Shown piece after piece: positions 19,138-27,414 of a stretch of 64,000 nt of DNA. Source of the DNA: Liquorilactobacillus aquaticus DSM 21051 (GTDB lineage Bacteria > Bacillota > Bacilli > Lactobacillales > Lactobacillaceae); assembly GCF_001436755.1 (NCBI RefSeq), contig NZ_AYZD01000004.1, forward strand, positions 22,172 to 86,171, in the 5' to 3' direction. The notes under the pieces were generated by a model that searched no databases, was not told where the DNA came from, and was given only the letters and a program-made list of their open reading frames with translations. The translations under genes and the position numbers were made by a program. Each line of letters opens with the position of its first letter. The stretch's first letter is position 1.

Positions 19138-19195
19138 TTGCGTTTTTTTAGGTTCGATGCTATAGTTTAATCGTGATATGAGCATATGTTCATAT
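19138..19195 (+). promoter_or_regulatory. Promoter and ArsR-type operator for the CDF exporter
   Basis: TTGCGT (19138) and TATAGT (19161) with a 17-base spacer. Ten bases downstream lies the imperfect palindrome ATATGAGCATATGTTCATAT (19176-19195), which resembles the ATATGAACA-type 12-2-12 operators of ArsR-family metal sensors (CzrA, CadC). Bound there, a sensor would block transcription until zinc or another metal binds it. No ArsR gene is in this window. Confidence 0.6.
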
Positions 19196-19222
19196 ACAAA
19201 ACAATACTTAGGAGACTTCTAT

Positions 19223-20128
19223 ATGGAAAATCACAATGTTCAGACTGGCAGACGCTTTTTATTAGTTACCTTATTAAATATTATAATAACTTTATTTGAG
19301 CTAGCGGGCGGGCTTTTATCTGGCAGCCTATCGTTACTTTCGGATGCGTTTCACAATTTCAGTGATGCATTTTCGATTGTTTTAAGTTACTTTGCTAACC
19401 GTATTGGAAAAAGAACTCCCACACTAAAAAATACATACGGTTTTCGACGTGCTGAAATTCTGACAGCTCTCCTAAACTCAATTTTGCTGATTGTCATTTC
19501 TGCTTTTTTATTAATCGAAGCATTCAAGCGCTTTGCTCATCCAGAAGAAGTTCAAGGCGGCGTAATGTTCATTGTTGCCGTCATAAGTTTTGCCGCTAAC
19601 CTTTTATCAACAATTTTATTGAATCATGATTCCAAACATAACTTGAATATTAGAGCCACTTACCTTCATTTGCTAAGTGATGCCCTCGCTTCAGTCGGTG
19701 TTATTATCAGTGCAGCATTAATCATCATCTTCCATATAAAGTGGGTTGATCCTTTAATGAGTTTTCTCGTTTCCATTTATATTATTTATGAATCACTACC
19801 AATCGTTCACAAAACCTTCACCATCTTGATGGAAGCATCACCAAAACTAAGTTTTGAGGAAATTAAAAAAGATTTGTTGACTATTCCTGAAATAACCGGA
19901 GTTCATCATCTTCATGCTTGGTTAATCGATGAAAATGAAATCATTTTATCTGTTCATGTCAACATGAAAGACCTTCCTCTAAGTCAGACTGAACGCATTT
20001 ATCTTAAAATTGAGAATATTTTAAAACAAAGATACAATGTCTCCCACGTTACCATCCAAGCTGAATGTAATCGTGGACGCAACACTGAATTAATATTAAA
20101 TGAAGAAAAAAGCTTTCACAATAATTAA
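19223..20128 (+). CDS. czcD: Cation diffusion facilitator (CzcD-like metal exporter)
   Basis: 301 residues from the ATG at 19223 (AGGAGA upstream). Six helices, with the metal-site pair HNFSDAFSIVLS in helix 2 and HLLSDALASVGV in helix 5, each giving His/Asp ligands, and a cytoplasmic C-terminal domain with GVHHLHAWLIDE. This is the CDF family that exports Zn2+, Co2+ or Cd2+ in exchange for protons. The 12-2-12-like operator in its promoter supports induction by metal. Single-gene unit. The His-rich loop of Zn-specific CDFs is absent, so metal specificity stays open. Confidence 0.92.
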   Translation: MENHNVQTGRRFLLVTLLNIIITLFELAGGLLSGSLSLLSDAFHNFSDAFSIVLSYFANRIGKRTPTLKNTYGFRRAEILTALLNSILLIVISAFLLIEAFKRFAHPEEVQGGVMFIVAVISFAANLLSTILLNHDSKHNLNIRATYLHLLSDALASVGVIISAALIIIFHIKWVDPLMSFLVSIYIIYESLPIVHKTFTILMEASPKLSFEEIKKDLLTIPEITGVHHLHAWLIDENEIILSVHVNMKDLPLSQTERIYLKIENILKQRYNVSHVTIQAECNRGRNTELILNEEKSFHNN

Positions 20129-20261
20129 CGTAACGAACATGCATCGCATAATGCATAATTTAAACAGTTCCGATGGGAACATTTAAAAAAATTATTCATT
20201 TAGACAAAGGTTCAGGTGAGCTAACATGTTTTTTGCTGAAAATGAAACTTAAAATTAAACG

Positions 20262-20768
20262 CTACTTCGCATGTTCTTTTAGGAAAAGCAATGCTTTCTG
20301 ATAATTAGGTTCATCAGACTGCTCAACTATTAATTCACGGTAAACAATTCTGCTTTCTTTATCTAAGACCCAAATACTGCGCGCATCGGTCTTAGTTTCT
20401 TCAATATATATACCTAACTCTCGACCTAGCTGACCATTAAAATCAGATAATAGCTTCATCCTTTCAACACCTTCAGCCGCACACCAATTCTTTTGTTCTT
20501 CAACAGAGTTAGTGGAAATAGTGAAAAAATCTATATACTCAAAACTATCCGCTTCTTGGTTGAATTTTTTCGTTGATAAGCTGCAAACTCGCGTATTGAT
20601 GTCAGGCACAACACTGATCAATATATATTTTCCCTTTAATGTTGAAACATCTATATATTCGTGCTCTTCAAGCTCTAAAGTAACACTCGGAAAAGCTTTT
20701 CCTACATTATATGGATTGCCATTTGTTTTTCCCCGTTCACCATGTCGTCTAATTTCCACTTTACTCAT
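20262..20768 (-). CDS. tpx: Thiol peroxidase (Tpx-type peroxiredoxin)
   Basis: 168 residues from the ATG at 20768; an in-frame ATG at 20795 lies in a hairpin and is less likely. PDINTRVCSLSTKKFN holds the peroxidatic Cys (near residue 60) and WCAAEGVERMKLLSDF the resolving Cys, as in atypical 2-Cys Tpx enzymes. It reduces H2O2 and organic peroxides using thioredoxin. One notable change: the usual Thr before the active-site Cys region is kept but the family's PSIDT is PDINT. A palindrome overlaps its promoter/leader. The GGAAAGG ribosome site is very close to the ATG. Confidence 0.9.
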   Translation of the reverse strand: MSKVEIRRHGERGKTNGNPYNVGKAFPSVTLELEEHEYIDVSTLKGKYILISVVPDINTRVCSLSTKKFNQEADSFEYIDFFTISTNSVEEQKNWCAAEGVERMKLLSDFNGQLGRELGIYIEETKTDARSIWVLDKESRIVYRELIVEQSDEPNYQKALLFLKEHAK

Positions 20769-20787
20769 CCTTTCCAATATGTAAAAA

Positions 20788-20824
20788 ATTCTCATGCTTT
20801 TTTACTAAAAGCATGAGAATTATA
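20788..20824 (-). promoter_or_regulatory. Perfect inverted repeat over the tpx promoter/leader
   Basis: ATTCTCATGCTTTT and its exact complement, separated by 5 bases (20788-20820), followed on the minus strand by TTTTTT some 20 bases before the tpx start. A TATAAT (minus strand, 20819-20824) overlaps the upstream arm. It may act as a repressor site, or as a terminator that attenuates tpx or ends the upstream tetR unit. Confidence 0.55.
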
Positions 20825-20917
20825 CAATAAATCGCGAATAAAGCAAAAAATGCCGCTCAACATTATTAAATATTCTATCAAAACTTAAAATTCTGGCAGT
20901 TATATGATCTCATTTCA

Positions 20918-20965
20918 TTTCCAAGTAGACAAACATCTGATATCATGTTTGTCTACTTGGAAATT
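20918..20965. repeat. 20-bp perfect inverted repeat
   Basis: ATTTCCAAGTAGACAAACAT and its exact complement flank an 8-base centre. It lies 57 bases after the tetR stop. No T-run follows on either strand, so it is not a standard terminator; it could be an operator or an RNA-processing site. Confidence 0.7.
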
Positions 20966-21021
20966 AACATGCGTAGAACTCAATTTGTCGCTATTTTCTA
21001 ACTCTGTTCTACAGAAAACGA

Positions 21022-21582
21022 TTAACAGTATATACCACTAAGAATCATTTTATATAGTGCTTGGATTGCTGCCTTGAAATTGAGCCCCTTTGAAACAAGA
21101 TAATTATTTTGCAGAAATTTTCGTGTTGTCTGTTGTATCATCAATAGCAAGACGGCTTTTTCTGTAGCCGTCAATATCCGGACATGTGGATCAACAATAA
21201 AAAGATCGTACAGTTTTTTCCCAAACTCATCAATGCGGTTATTTAATTTTGACCACTGTTGAGGATACCTTTTTTCTAAAGTCTTTGCATGCTTAATTAT
21301 CTTATCTACATGCTCTGTCCCATGGAACTCAATAAGATACCTCTGCAGCATTTCATCTGAAGAAAACCTCTCTTTTTGAGCTGTACCGTTATCATCAAGA
21401 CATATGTCTTTAAAAACAAAATCAATTGCTTTGTCAATGATCATTTCCTTACTGCCAAACATTTTATAAATAGTTCTTTTGCTAACCTTAAGCTCCGATG
21501 CAAGCTCCTCAGTTGTAAAAGCAGGCCCTTTTTCCTCCAAAAGATGAAGGATGGCTAAATATATCTCATCATTAATGCTCAT
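21022..21582 (-). CDS. TetR/AcrR family transcriptional regulator
   Basis: 186 residues. The N-terminal helix-turn-helix reads FTTEELASELKVSKRTIYKMFGSKEMII, the canonical TetR DNA-binding segment (residues 23-50). The C-terminal half is a helical ligand or dimer domain without a recognisable subfamily signature. GGGGGG lies 7 bases before ATG. It is not divergent to any transporter: downstream comes tpx, and a protein phosphatase lies divergently upstream (21822). Its target is not evident; the long palindromes nearby are candidates. Confidence 0.85.
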   Translation of the reverse strand: MSINDEIYLAILHLLEEKGPAFTTEELASELKVSKRTIYKMFGSKEMIIDKAIDFVFKDICLDDNGTAQKERFSSDEMLQRYLIEFHGTEHVDKIIKHAKTLEKRYPQQWSKLNNRIDEFGKKLYDLFIVDPHVRILTATEKAVLLLMIQQTTRKFLQNNYLVSKGLNFKAAIQALYKMILSGIYC

Positions 21583-21821
21583 TTTGTCCCCCCTTCTTAC
21601 GCTAATTAGCTTATTTCAAAGAATACCATATTTCATGTGTTCCCTTCTATAAAAAAGAAGTGAGGTTAAAATGTCCATCTCCATTACTTTTGCTGGAAAA
21701 TTTTATATTATTCATTTTTGCAAAGAACTTTTTTAGAAAATGCGTCTATTATGCTGTATAATCTTTTCTGAAAGCAAGCACAATTAATTTAAAAAAAATA
21801 CTTAAAATAGGGGCTGAAAGC

Positions 21822-22583
21822 GTGGTACATAGAAAAGAAATTATTCACACCGATATCACAAATTTTAGAGATATTGGCGGTTATCAAACAAGTGATGGGC
21901 ATTTAAAAGCAGGTGTTTTTTTTCGCAGTGGAGAACTATACAACTTAAAACCCCAAAATATTAATTTTCTTAGTAATACTGTCCGTTTGAAAAAAATTTA
22001 TGATTTTCGCAGACCAGAAGAGATCAGCAATCGTCCCGACACGAGTATTGAAAATATTTTGTACGAAAACATTAACTTAATGTCTTCTCCTGGACAAGCC
22101 AATCCTAGTTTAAAAAACATGGTCATTGCATCCAACATTGAAGAACATATGCTTTCTGTCTACTCCGAACTTGTGCTTAGTCCCTCTTCGCAGAAAGGAT
22201 ATCATCAATTTTTAATTGAGATTTTAAACAACGCTGATCCTATCGTTTTTCATTGTTTTGCTGGCAAAGACCGAACCGGATTTGCAGCTGCTCTCCTTTT
22301 AAAAATTGCAGGTGTCTCAGAAACTGATATTTTTGAAGATTATCTCCTGACGAACGAAGCGCGTAAAAAAGAAAACGCGGAAATTCTAGCACGTTTTCAG
22401 AAAACTCTGTCACCAGAAAAACTGGCTGCGTTAGATGTCTCGCTCAACGTTAAAGCTGCCTATCTTGCGCATGCCTTCGATCTGGTGAAACAGCGTTATG
22501 GGGCATTCAATAACTATTTAGAAAAAGGGCTTCAGCTACCCGCCAATTACATTTCCAAATTCCACGAAATGTACATTAGATAA
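21822..22583 (+). CDS. Tyrosine-protein phosphatase (LipA/Y_phosphatase3 type)
   Basis: 253 residues starting at GTG. The active-site loop is HCFAGKDRTGFAAALLL (C-x5-R with the GKDR form), and TNFRDIGGYQTSDG plus FFRSGELYNL at the N-terminus are the signature of the Y_phosphatase3 group. Members of this family in Listeria and lactobacilli dephosphorylate phosphotyrosine and phosphoinositides. No signal peptide, so it is cytoplasmic. A lone gene between the TetR regulator and the DUF1659/DUF2922 pair. A weak terminator (CACACC..GGGGGTG plus T-run) lies at about 22600-22645. Confidence 0.88.
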   Translation: MVHRKEIIHTDITNFRDIGGYQTSDGHLKAGVFFRSGELYNLKPQNINFLSNTVRLKKIYDFRRPEEISNRPDTSIENILYENINLMSSPGQANPSLKNMVIASNIEEHMLSVYSELVLSPSSQKGYHQFLIEILNNADPIVFHCFAGKDRTGFAAALLLKIAGVSETDIFEDYLLTNEARKKENAEILARFQKTLSPEKLAALDVSLNVKAAYLAHAFDLVKQRYGAFNNYLEKGLQLPANYISKFHEMYIR

Positions 22584-22712
22584 CAATTTTTAATCTTAAC
22601 AAGCACACCTAGTTTCCTTGATCAACGAGGCGGGGGTGTTTTTTTTGCAGTTCTGATTTGTTTTTAAAAATAAATTTCCTTTACGCTTTTATTTTTTGCT
22701 CCGTTATTAAAG

Positions 22713-22737
22713 TTGTAAGAAGTCGCGACACTTACAA
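22713..22737. promoter_or_regulatory. Palindromic operator candidate upstream of the DUF1659/DUF2922 pair
   Basis: TTGTAAG and CTTACAA flank the self-complementary core GTCGCGAC, giving a near-perfect 25-bp palindrome about 34 bases before the first start codon. The layout suits a dimeric repressor site. Confidence 0.5.
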
Positions 22738-22770
22738 AAATTATGGAGCATGTTGGAAGGGGTCATTCAA

Positions 22771-22971
22771 ATGAGCACAACGTGGATCAAAAACAGTTTA
22801 AATACTATATCTGTTTCAACTGATGGTGAAAAACGTAAACGCAGCTTCAACAATATTAAGTCTGCTGTTACCGATCAAGAAATCGTTGAATTCGGCAAAA
22901 TATTATCTTTATTGACGGGAACATCAACGGATGAACTTAAATTAACGACTATTAATAATATTGGTGCCTAA
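22771..22971 (+). CDS. DUF1659 family small protein
   Basis: 66 residues from the ATG at 22771, GGAAGGGG upstream. The conserved form is a short beta-rich segment with TDGEKRKRSFNNIKSAVTDQEIVEFGKILSLLTG, the DUF1659 core. Function unknown in the family. It is always seen next to a DUF2922 gene, as here (26 bases apart, each with its own ribosome site), which suggests a two-protein complex. Confidence 0.8.
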   Translation: MSTTWIKNSLNTISVSTDGEKRKRSFNNIKSAVTDQEIVEFGKILSLLTGTSTDELKLTTINNIGA

Positions 22972-22997
22972 ATTATAGCCTTTAAGGAGGTTTTAAA

Positions 22998-23228
22998 ATG
23001 AAACAACTAGACTTAGTTTTTACTGGTCAAACCGGTCAAATAAAACACCATTTGCGTTTAAATTATATTAATAACAATTTGAACAAAGAAACCGTCGAAA
23101 AAGCAATGCAGGATATCTCTGAACTTGGAATATTTATTGATAAAAAAGGCGAAGGTCTTTACGCACATCCACTCTCCGCACAATACGTCGATAAACAAGA
23201 AACACCGATTATTGCAGAAGAAGGATAG
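22998..23228 (+). CDS. DUF2922 family small protein
   Basis: 76 residues, ATG preceded by AAGGAGG. It shows the family pattern: a start with KQLDLVFTGQTGQIKHHLRLNYI, then the helix KETVEKAMQDISELGIF. Function unknown. Partner of the DUF1659 protein encoded just upstream. The unit ends at the hairpin at 23297-23343. Confidence 0.8.
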   Translation: MKQLDLVFTGQTGQIKHHLRLNYINNNLNKETVEKAMQDISELGIFIDKKGEGLYAHPLSAQYVDKQETPIIAEEG

Positions 23229-23296
23229 CTTTTCTTCAAATTATTTGCTTGATATGGTTGCTTTAAAGAACGTTAATATGGAAAATAAAATTGCAT

Positions 23297-23343
23297 AAAA
23301 CAGGGTTGGACCAAACTATACGTCTTTGGTCCAACCCTGTTTT
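23297..23343. terminator. Bidirectional terminator
   Basis: AAAACAGGGTTGGACCAAA pairs perfectly with TTTGGTCCAACCCTGTTTT around a 9-base loop. Same design as the hairpins at 5270, 27291 and 51957. Confidence 0.9.
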
Positions 23344-23494
23344 ACCTTACATTATACGAATAAAATACTTCGACAATTAAAACTTTAGCAGTAAAACTCC
23401 TATTTTTACACCATAGTTAAAAATGATGCGATATGCTTATCTCTCAAGCTCAGAAACTTTGAAACTCCATTCTCTCTATCAATTTTTTAAAAGG

Positions 23495-24100
23495 CTAATC
23501 TTCAATAACCTTGAAACGCTGATCGTCAGCAACATACTGTTTGTCCCCAGGTAGAGCTTCAATCGATCCGAATGGCATTTCTGCACGTAAAACCCAATTT
23601 TCGGGAACATTAAATGTTTCTTTGATCTGACTATCAATCAAGGGATTGTAATGTTGCAGGCTTGCACCGATCTTGTTTTCAGCCAAAGCTGCCCAAATAC
23701 TGAGCTGTGCACCACCTAAACCTTGTTCCGACCAATCTTGGAAATTGTCAGCGTATAAACTAAATTGTTCTTTGTTCTGATCAACGATTGCCTGATCAGT
23801 AAAAAGAAGGATTGTTCCAAAACCAGCTTTAAAACTATCAACCTTCTCCTTCGTCTTAACATAAGCTTCTTCCGTTGGGACCTCTGACTTCAATCTCTCA
23901 GCAACGATCTCCCAAACTTTCTCGGATGCTGTACCAAATAAAACAATAGCTTTGACAGTCTGATTGTTAAAAGCTGTTGGTGATTCTCTTACAGCTTTTT
24001 TGATTAGTCCTGTAATTTCTTTTTTAGGTTCTTCTATATTCCGTCCCAAAGCATATATTGAGCGCCTATTTTTCAACAATTCTAAATATTTATCATTCAT
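23495..24100 (-). CDS. Nitroreductase family protein (HBN1/FrnE-like short form)
   Basis: 201 residues. LLKNRRSIYALG and SPTAFNNQTVKAIVLFG bind FMN phosphate, and GGAQLSIWAALAENKIGASLQHYNP is the family's core helix with the second FMN contact. This subgroup includes fatty-acid-repressed or oxidative-stress nitroreductases that use NAD(P)H to reduce nitro compounds or quinones. AAGGGG precedes ATG. Stand-alone gene; substrate unknown. Confidence 0.87.
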   Translation of the reverse strand: MNDKYLELLKNRRSIYALGRNIEEPKKEITGLIKKAVRESPTAFNNQTVKAIVLFGTASEKVWEIVAERLKSEVPTEEAYVKTKEKVDSFKAGFGTILLFTDQAIVDQNKEQFSLYADNFQDWSEQGLGGAQLSIWAALAENKIGASLQHYNPLIDSQIKETFNVPENWVLRAEMPFGSIEALPGDKQYVADDQRFKVIED

Positions 24101-24206
24101 ATTTATTTCCCCTTTAAAAAAACTATATTTTAATTGTTACACTTTTGTTAACATGTTTTATTATATTTAATTACTTAAAGATTGTCAACTTTAAATTTAT
24201 TTTAAT

Positions 24207-24262
24207 AAAAAAACCTTTTACAAAACTATTCAACAAAAGCTGCCATAGTTTTATAAAAAGTT
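24207..24262 (-). terminator. Intrinsic terminator of the VIT gene pair
   Basis: On the minus strand AACTTTTTATAAAACTAT pairs with ATAGTTTTGTAAAAGGTT (a few G-T and mismatched pairs), then TTTTTT. It lies just beyond the second VIT gene. Confidence 0.7.
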
Positions 24263-24288
24263 TATTCAACTTATATATTTACTCGAAT

Positions 24289-24990
24289 TTATAGTATAAT
24301 TCCAACACCATAGTGAATGATCATCGTTAAAATGCCTACCAAGAGATTACGGACAATAGCTACCTTAGTTAATCCATTTCCCAATTTTGCGCTAAAATAT
24401 CCTGTCAGAGATACTGATAAACAGACTGCCAAAATTGTTGCCGGCCATTGATATGCAATCGGGCTAAGCGTCATTGCGATTAAAGGAAAAGCACCGCCAA
24501 GAGCTGCTGAAAAAAGAGAAGAAACCGCTGCTTTCCATGGATTCATATAATGTCCAAGTTTAAGTCCATGTTTAACATCTATCACTGTTTGGAGCGGTTT
24601 TTTTGACATCAGATCCTCTGCAATTTGTCTTGCAGTTTCACTCGTGACTCCCTTAGCTATATAATATTCCTGTACACTTTTTATCTCTGCAGCATAATCG
24701 TATTCTAACAGGCCGCGCTCCTCTCTGACCGCAGCGCGTTCAGTTTCCTTTTGTGCACTTACCGAAGCATATTCACCAGAGGCCATTGAAAAGGCACACG
24801 CCATTAAATCAGCTAAGCCGGCGACAAAAATTGTAAACTGATTTGGAGTCGCCACCGCAACACTGAACAATACCCCAACAACTGTTAAGATTCCATCATT
24901 TGACCCTAACACACCTGCACGCAACGTGTTTAACTTCTCGTCCATTGTTTCGCTTTCATCAGTATCTTTTTTCTTCAATAAAATATCCAT
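24289..24990 (-). CDS. VIT1/CCC1 family membrane protein, copy 1
   Basis: 233 residues with five predicted membrane segments. The family motifs are GVLGSNDGILTVVGVLFSVA in helix 1 and ADLMACAFSMASGEYASVSAQKETERA in helix 2, leading to a charged cytoplasmic domain, then SSLFSAALGGAFPLI. VIT/CCC1 proteins export Fe2+ or Mn2+ from the cytoplasm. The Met/Glu residues of the cytoplasmic metal domain are reduced. Its ribosome site is weak. It follows the second VIT gene by 29 bases, in one unit. Confidence 0.87.
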   Translation of the reverse strand: MDILLKKKDTDESETMDEKLNTLRAGVLGSNDGILTVVGVLFSVAVATPNQFTIFVAGLADLMACAFSMASGEYASVSAQKETERAAVREERGLLEYDYAAEIKSVQEYYIAKGVTSETARQIAEDLMSKKPLQTVIDVKHGLKLGHYMNPWKAAVSSLFSAALGGAFPLIAMTLSPIAYQWPATILAVCLSVSLTGYFSAKLGNGLTKVAIVRNLLVGILTMIIHYGVGIIL

Positions 24991-25019
24991 TGTTTGGTGT
25001 CACTTACCCTTCCACTATA

Positions 25020-25697
25020 TTAACTTCCTATCAGGCTTCCAATCACATATGTAACAACCATTGTTAAAATTCCAGAAACAACATTGCGTAAGACGCCTTG
25101 CTTTCTATTGGCATTTCCCAGCACTGCTGCGCCGTAACCTGTAAATGAAAGTGCTATAATTACTGCCACAAATGTCGCTATGATACGAATTGCGTTTGGA
25201 AACAGTGATATTGCAACTAAGGGAAGAACAGAGCCCAAAGGAAAAGCTACCATTGAGGACATTGCAGCCGCATACGGACTCGTAAATTCACTAACCTCAA
25301 AACCATATCGTTCACGGACAGTCGTTACTAGTGCGTCTTTACTCATCATTTCTTTAGTAGCTTTCTCTGCGAGCTGCTCATCAATCCCCTGTTTCAGATA
25401 ATTATGCTTCACAAATTCAAATTCTTTTTGATAATTATGCTCCAAAGCTCGTTTTTGACGTATAACTGCCCTTTTTTGAGCATCCTTTTGAGTATTGACG
25501 GAGACATACTCTCCCATTGCCATCGAAACCGTTCCAGCCAGCATTCCAGCGATTCCCGATATGAAAATAGCATAACTATTAGTCGTGGCTCCGGCCACCC
25601 CAATTACAATACCAGCGACCGAAAGAATACCATCATTAGCCCCCATCACAGCAGCGCGCATTACATTAACACGTTGCGCTAAACTTTTCTCTTTCAA
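25020..25697 (-). CDS. VIT1/CCC1 family membrane protein, copy 2
   Basis: 225 residues, start TTG with AAGGAGAG 6 bases upstream. It has the same architecture as the neighbouring copy: AAVMGANDGILSVAGIVIGVA and SMAMGEYVSVNTQKDAQ, then helices 3-5. The two copies differ strongly outside the motifs, so the duplication is old; they may work as a heterodimer. Probable role: detoxifying excess iron or manganese. The promoter (minus strand) is TTTACT-N17-TATAAT at 25754-25782. Confidence 0.88.
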   Translation of the reverse strand: MKEKSLAQRVNVMRAAVMGANDGILSVAGIVIGVAGATTNSYAIFISGIAGMLAGTVSMAMGEYVSVNTQKDAQKRAVIRQKRALEHNYQKEFEFVKHNYLKQGIDEQLAEKATKEMMSKDALVTTVRERYGFEVSEFTSPYAAAMSSMVAFPLGSVLPLVAISLFPNAIRIIATFVAVIIALSFTGYGAAVLGNANRKQGVLRNVVSGILTMVVTYVIGSLIGS

Positions 25698-25753
25698 ACC
25701 AGTCTCTCCTTAACTTCATTCTTTTAATTTAGAATTTTTATAATATAGTAATC

Positions 25754-25782
25754 ATTATATTCTGCTATGTATAAAAAGTAAA
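25754..25782 (-). promoter_or_regulatory. Promoter of the VIT gene pair
   Basis: Minus-strand TTTACT and TATAAT with a 17-base spacer, 57 bases before the TTG start. An A/T-rich dyad (ATATAGTAATCATTATAT) overlaps the -10 and could be a metal-sensor site. Confidence 0.6.
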
Positions 25783-25860
25783 CCAATGCTTACTATAATT
25801 TAATCAGTTGTTAACGGAGAAACATCTGTGCCATTCTTATAATGAACACACAAAAAATTC

Positions 25861-25889
25861 TTGACACATTGACTAGCGGGTTATATAAC
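25861..25889 (+). promoter_or_regulatory. Strong promoter upstream of the YczE-like gene
   Basis: TTGACA and TATAAC with a 17-base spacer, about 50 bases before the gene. Confidence 0.75.
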
Positions 25890-25939
25890 TTAGCATGTGT
25901 CGTTTTGTATACACTTGTTATCCTATTAATTTCTAAGAG

Positions 25940-26611
25940 GTGAACATCATCAAGAACTCTATTCAAATGCGCATGTTTGGTCTTGTTAGCGGCTTGCTTC
26001 TAAACGCTTTCGGTAATGGTCTATGTATCTCTGGGAACGCTGGTAGCGGACTCTGGACAGCTTCTGCAGTTAACTTGAGCAAACTGACCAACACAAGTGT
26101 CGGCGTCATCCTTTTTGCACTTGGAACAATAAATGTTTTAACTAACCAATTTTTGATACGCCATTGGGATGTTCAACGTTTTATAGGGGAATTCTGTTTC
26201 ATTTTTTTCTTCAGTTATTTCGTAAATACCTTTGCACATTTTTTTAATTATCTTGGTGTACCAAATCTTCCCTTTTTAGCACGTTGTCTTATCTCTTGTT
26301 CAGGTGTCATTTTCTTTTGTACAGCAATTTCGCTCTACCAGCGTGCTAACATCATCATGCATCCCAACGATGATACCACCAACTTACTACGTTTCTTGTA
26401 CTTGAAGGGAAATTCGACAGCTGCACAGCTGCTTGATTTTGTCATTCCGATAATTATAATCATTTTTTGTGCTATTCTCTCGCATAGACTGCTTGCTGTT
26501 AACATCGCGACTTTGTTTTCTTTCCTATTTAATGGTCTAATTATTGCAGAAGCTGATCGCTTAGTTTTCCCGCAATTAAAACATAATTTCAAGAACGATG
26601 AAAAGTATTGA
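25940..26611 (+). CDS. YczE/YitT-type membrane protein
   Basis: 223 residues with about five membrane helices and a segment GNGLCISGNAGSGLWTASAVNLS near the N-terminus, as in the BCR/YitT-like family (YczE). Function unknown; related proteins have been linked to lipopeptide production or membrane homeostasis, without a defined reaction. The start is uncertain: the GTG at 25940 lies inside the AAGAGGTG ribosome site, while the ATG at 25967 has no good site. The MHPNDDTTNLLRFLYLKG loop is conserved in this family. Confidence 0.7.
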   Translation: MNIIKNSIQMRMFGLVSGLLLNAFGNGLCISGNAGSGLWTASAVNLSKLTNTSVGVILFALGTINVLTNQFLIRHWDVQRFIGEFCFIFFFSYFVNTFAHFFNYLGVPNLPFLARCLISCSGVIFFCTAISLYQRANIIMHPNDDTTNLLRFLYLKGNSTAAQLLDFVIPIIIIIFCAILSHRLLAVNIATLFSFLFNGLIIAEADRLVFPQLKHNFKNDEKY

Positions 26612-26661
26612 GTATATTCGTTCTTTCCTTTTTAAATTTCGCATACCAAAACGCGTATTGT

Positions 26662-26690
26662 TTGTATGTCTAAAGCAGACCATCTATAAT
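26662..26690 (+). promoter_or_regulatory. Promoter upstream of dps
   Basis: TTGTAT and TATAAT with a 17-base spacer, 48 bases before the dps start. No clear PerR box was seen. Confidence 0.65.
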
Positions 26691-26737
26691 CAAGGTGTAA
26701 ATGTAAATGGTTACTGAAAGGAAAGGTGATTTTTTTT

Positions 26738-27217
26738 ATGTTAGAAACGCATCCATATCCAAAAACAATAAAACAGCTTAATCAACTCTTAGCTGACTTG
26801 ACACAACTTCAAACCAATATTCAGCAGACTCATTGGTATATGCGCGGTTCAGAATTTTTCCGCCTACATCCTCTAATGGATGAATACAAAGATCAGTTGG
26901 CTGAACAGTTGGACGAGTTAGCTGAACGTTTGATTGCTTTGGGCGGTTCGCCAATTGCAACAACTCATGAATTTATGGATAATACTGGTCTCCCTGATGA
27001 CGAAATTAGCTTTGGACAGTTTGACTTACCCGAATTGATGCAGCGATTACTGAAACAGTTCAAATATCTTCGTGATCAGTACCAGAAGGGCATTGAGATT
27101 ACAGACAATGAAAAAGATTTTCCGACACAAGATATTTTGAATGGATATAAAGCTGAAGCTGATAAAAACATTTGGATGATCAGTGCTTTTCTAGACAAAG
27201 GACCATTGAATAAGTAA
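26738..27217 (+). CDS. dps: Dps family ferritin-like DNA-binding/iron-storage protein
   Basis: 159 residues from the ATG at 26738 (AAAGGTGAT upstream). The ferroxidase ligands are in THWYMRGSEFFRLHPLMDEYKDQLAEQLDELAERL, with the usual His, Asp and Glu at the dimer interface, followed by GGSPIATTHEF. Dps 12-mers oxidise Fe2+ with H2O2 and store iron, protecting DNA. There is no extended Lys-rich N-terminal tail, so DNA binding may be weak. Its neighbours (two VIT proteins, Tpx) fit metal and oxidative-stress defence. Confidence 0.92.
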   Translation: MLETHPYPKTIKQLNQLLADLTQLQTNIQQTHWYMRGSEFFRLHPLMDEYKDQLAEQLDELAERLIALGGSPIATTHEFMDNTGLPDDEISFGQFDLPELMQRLLKQFKYLRDQYQKGIEITDNEKDFPTQDILNGYKAEADKNIWMISAFLDKGPLNK

Positions 27218-27290
27218 AATCTCGTTAACTTATTGATAAAAAATAGTTTAAGGTAATAAAAATGACTTTGCATTAAGATGCACATTCAAA

Positions 27291-27350
27291 ACTAAACCTA
27301 AGGGACCTATGGCAAAAGTAATATCTTGTCATAGGTCCCTTAGGTTTAGT
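27291..27350. terminator. Long hairpin after dps
   Basis: About 25 paired bases (ACTAAACCTAAGGGACCTAT and its complement, then GGCAA/TTGTC). Strong terminator-like hairpin between convergent dps and the NAD(P)-binding gene, though its T-run is short. Confidence 0.8.
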
Positions 27351-27414
27351 CTTACTATCTACTATCCAGTATGCAGATCAATCACCGTTAAATACAAAAA
27401 AATTTTAATTTTTG

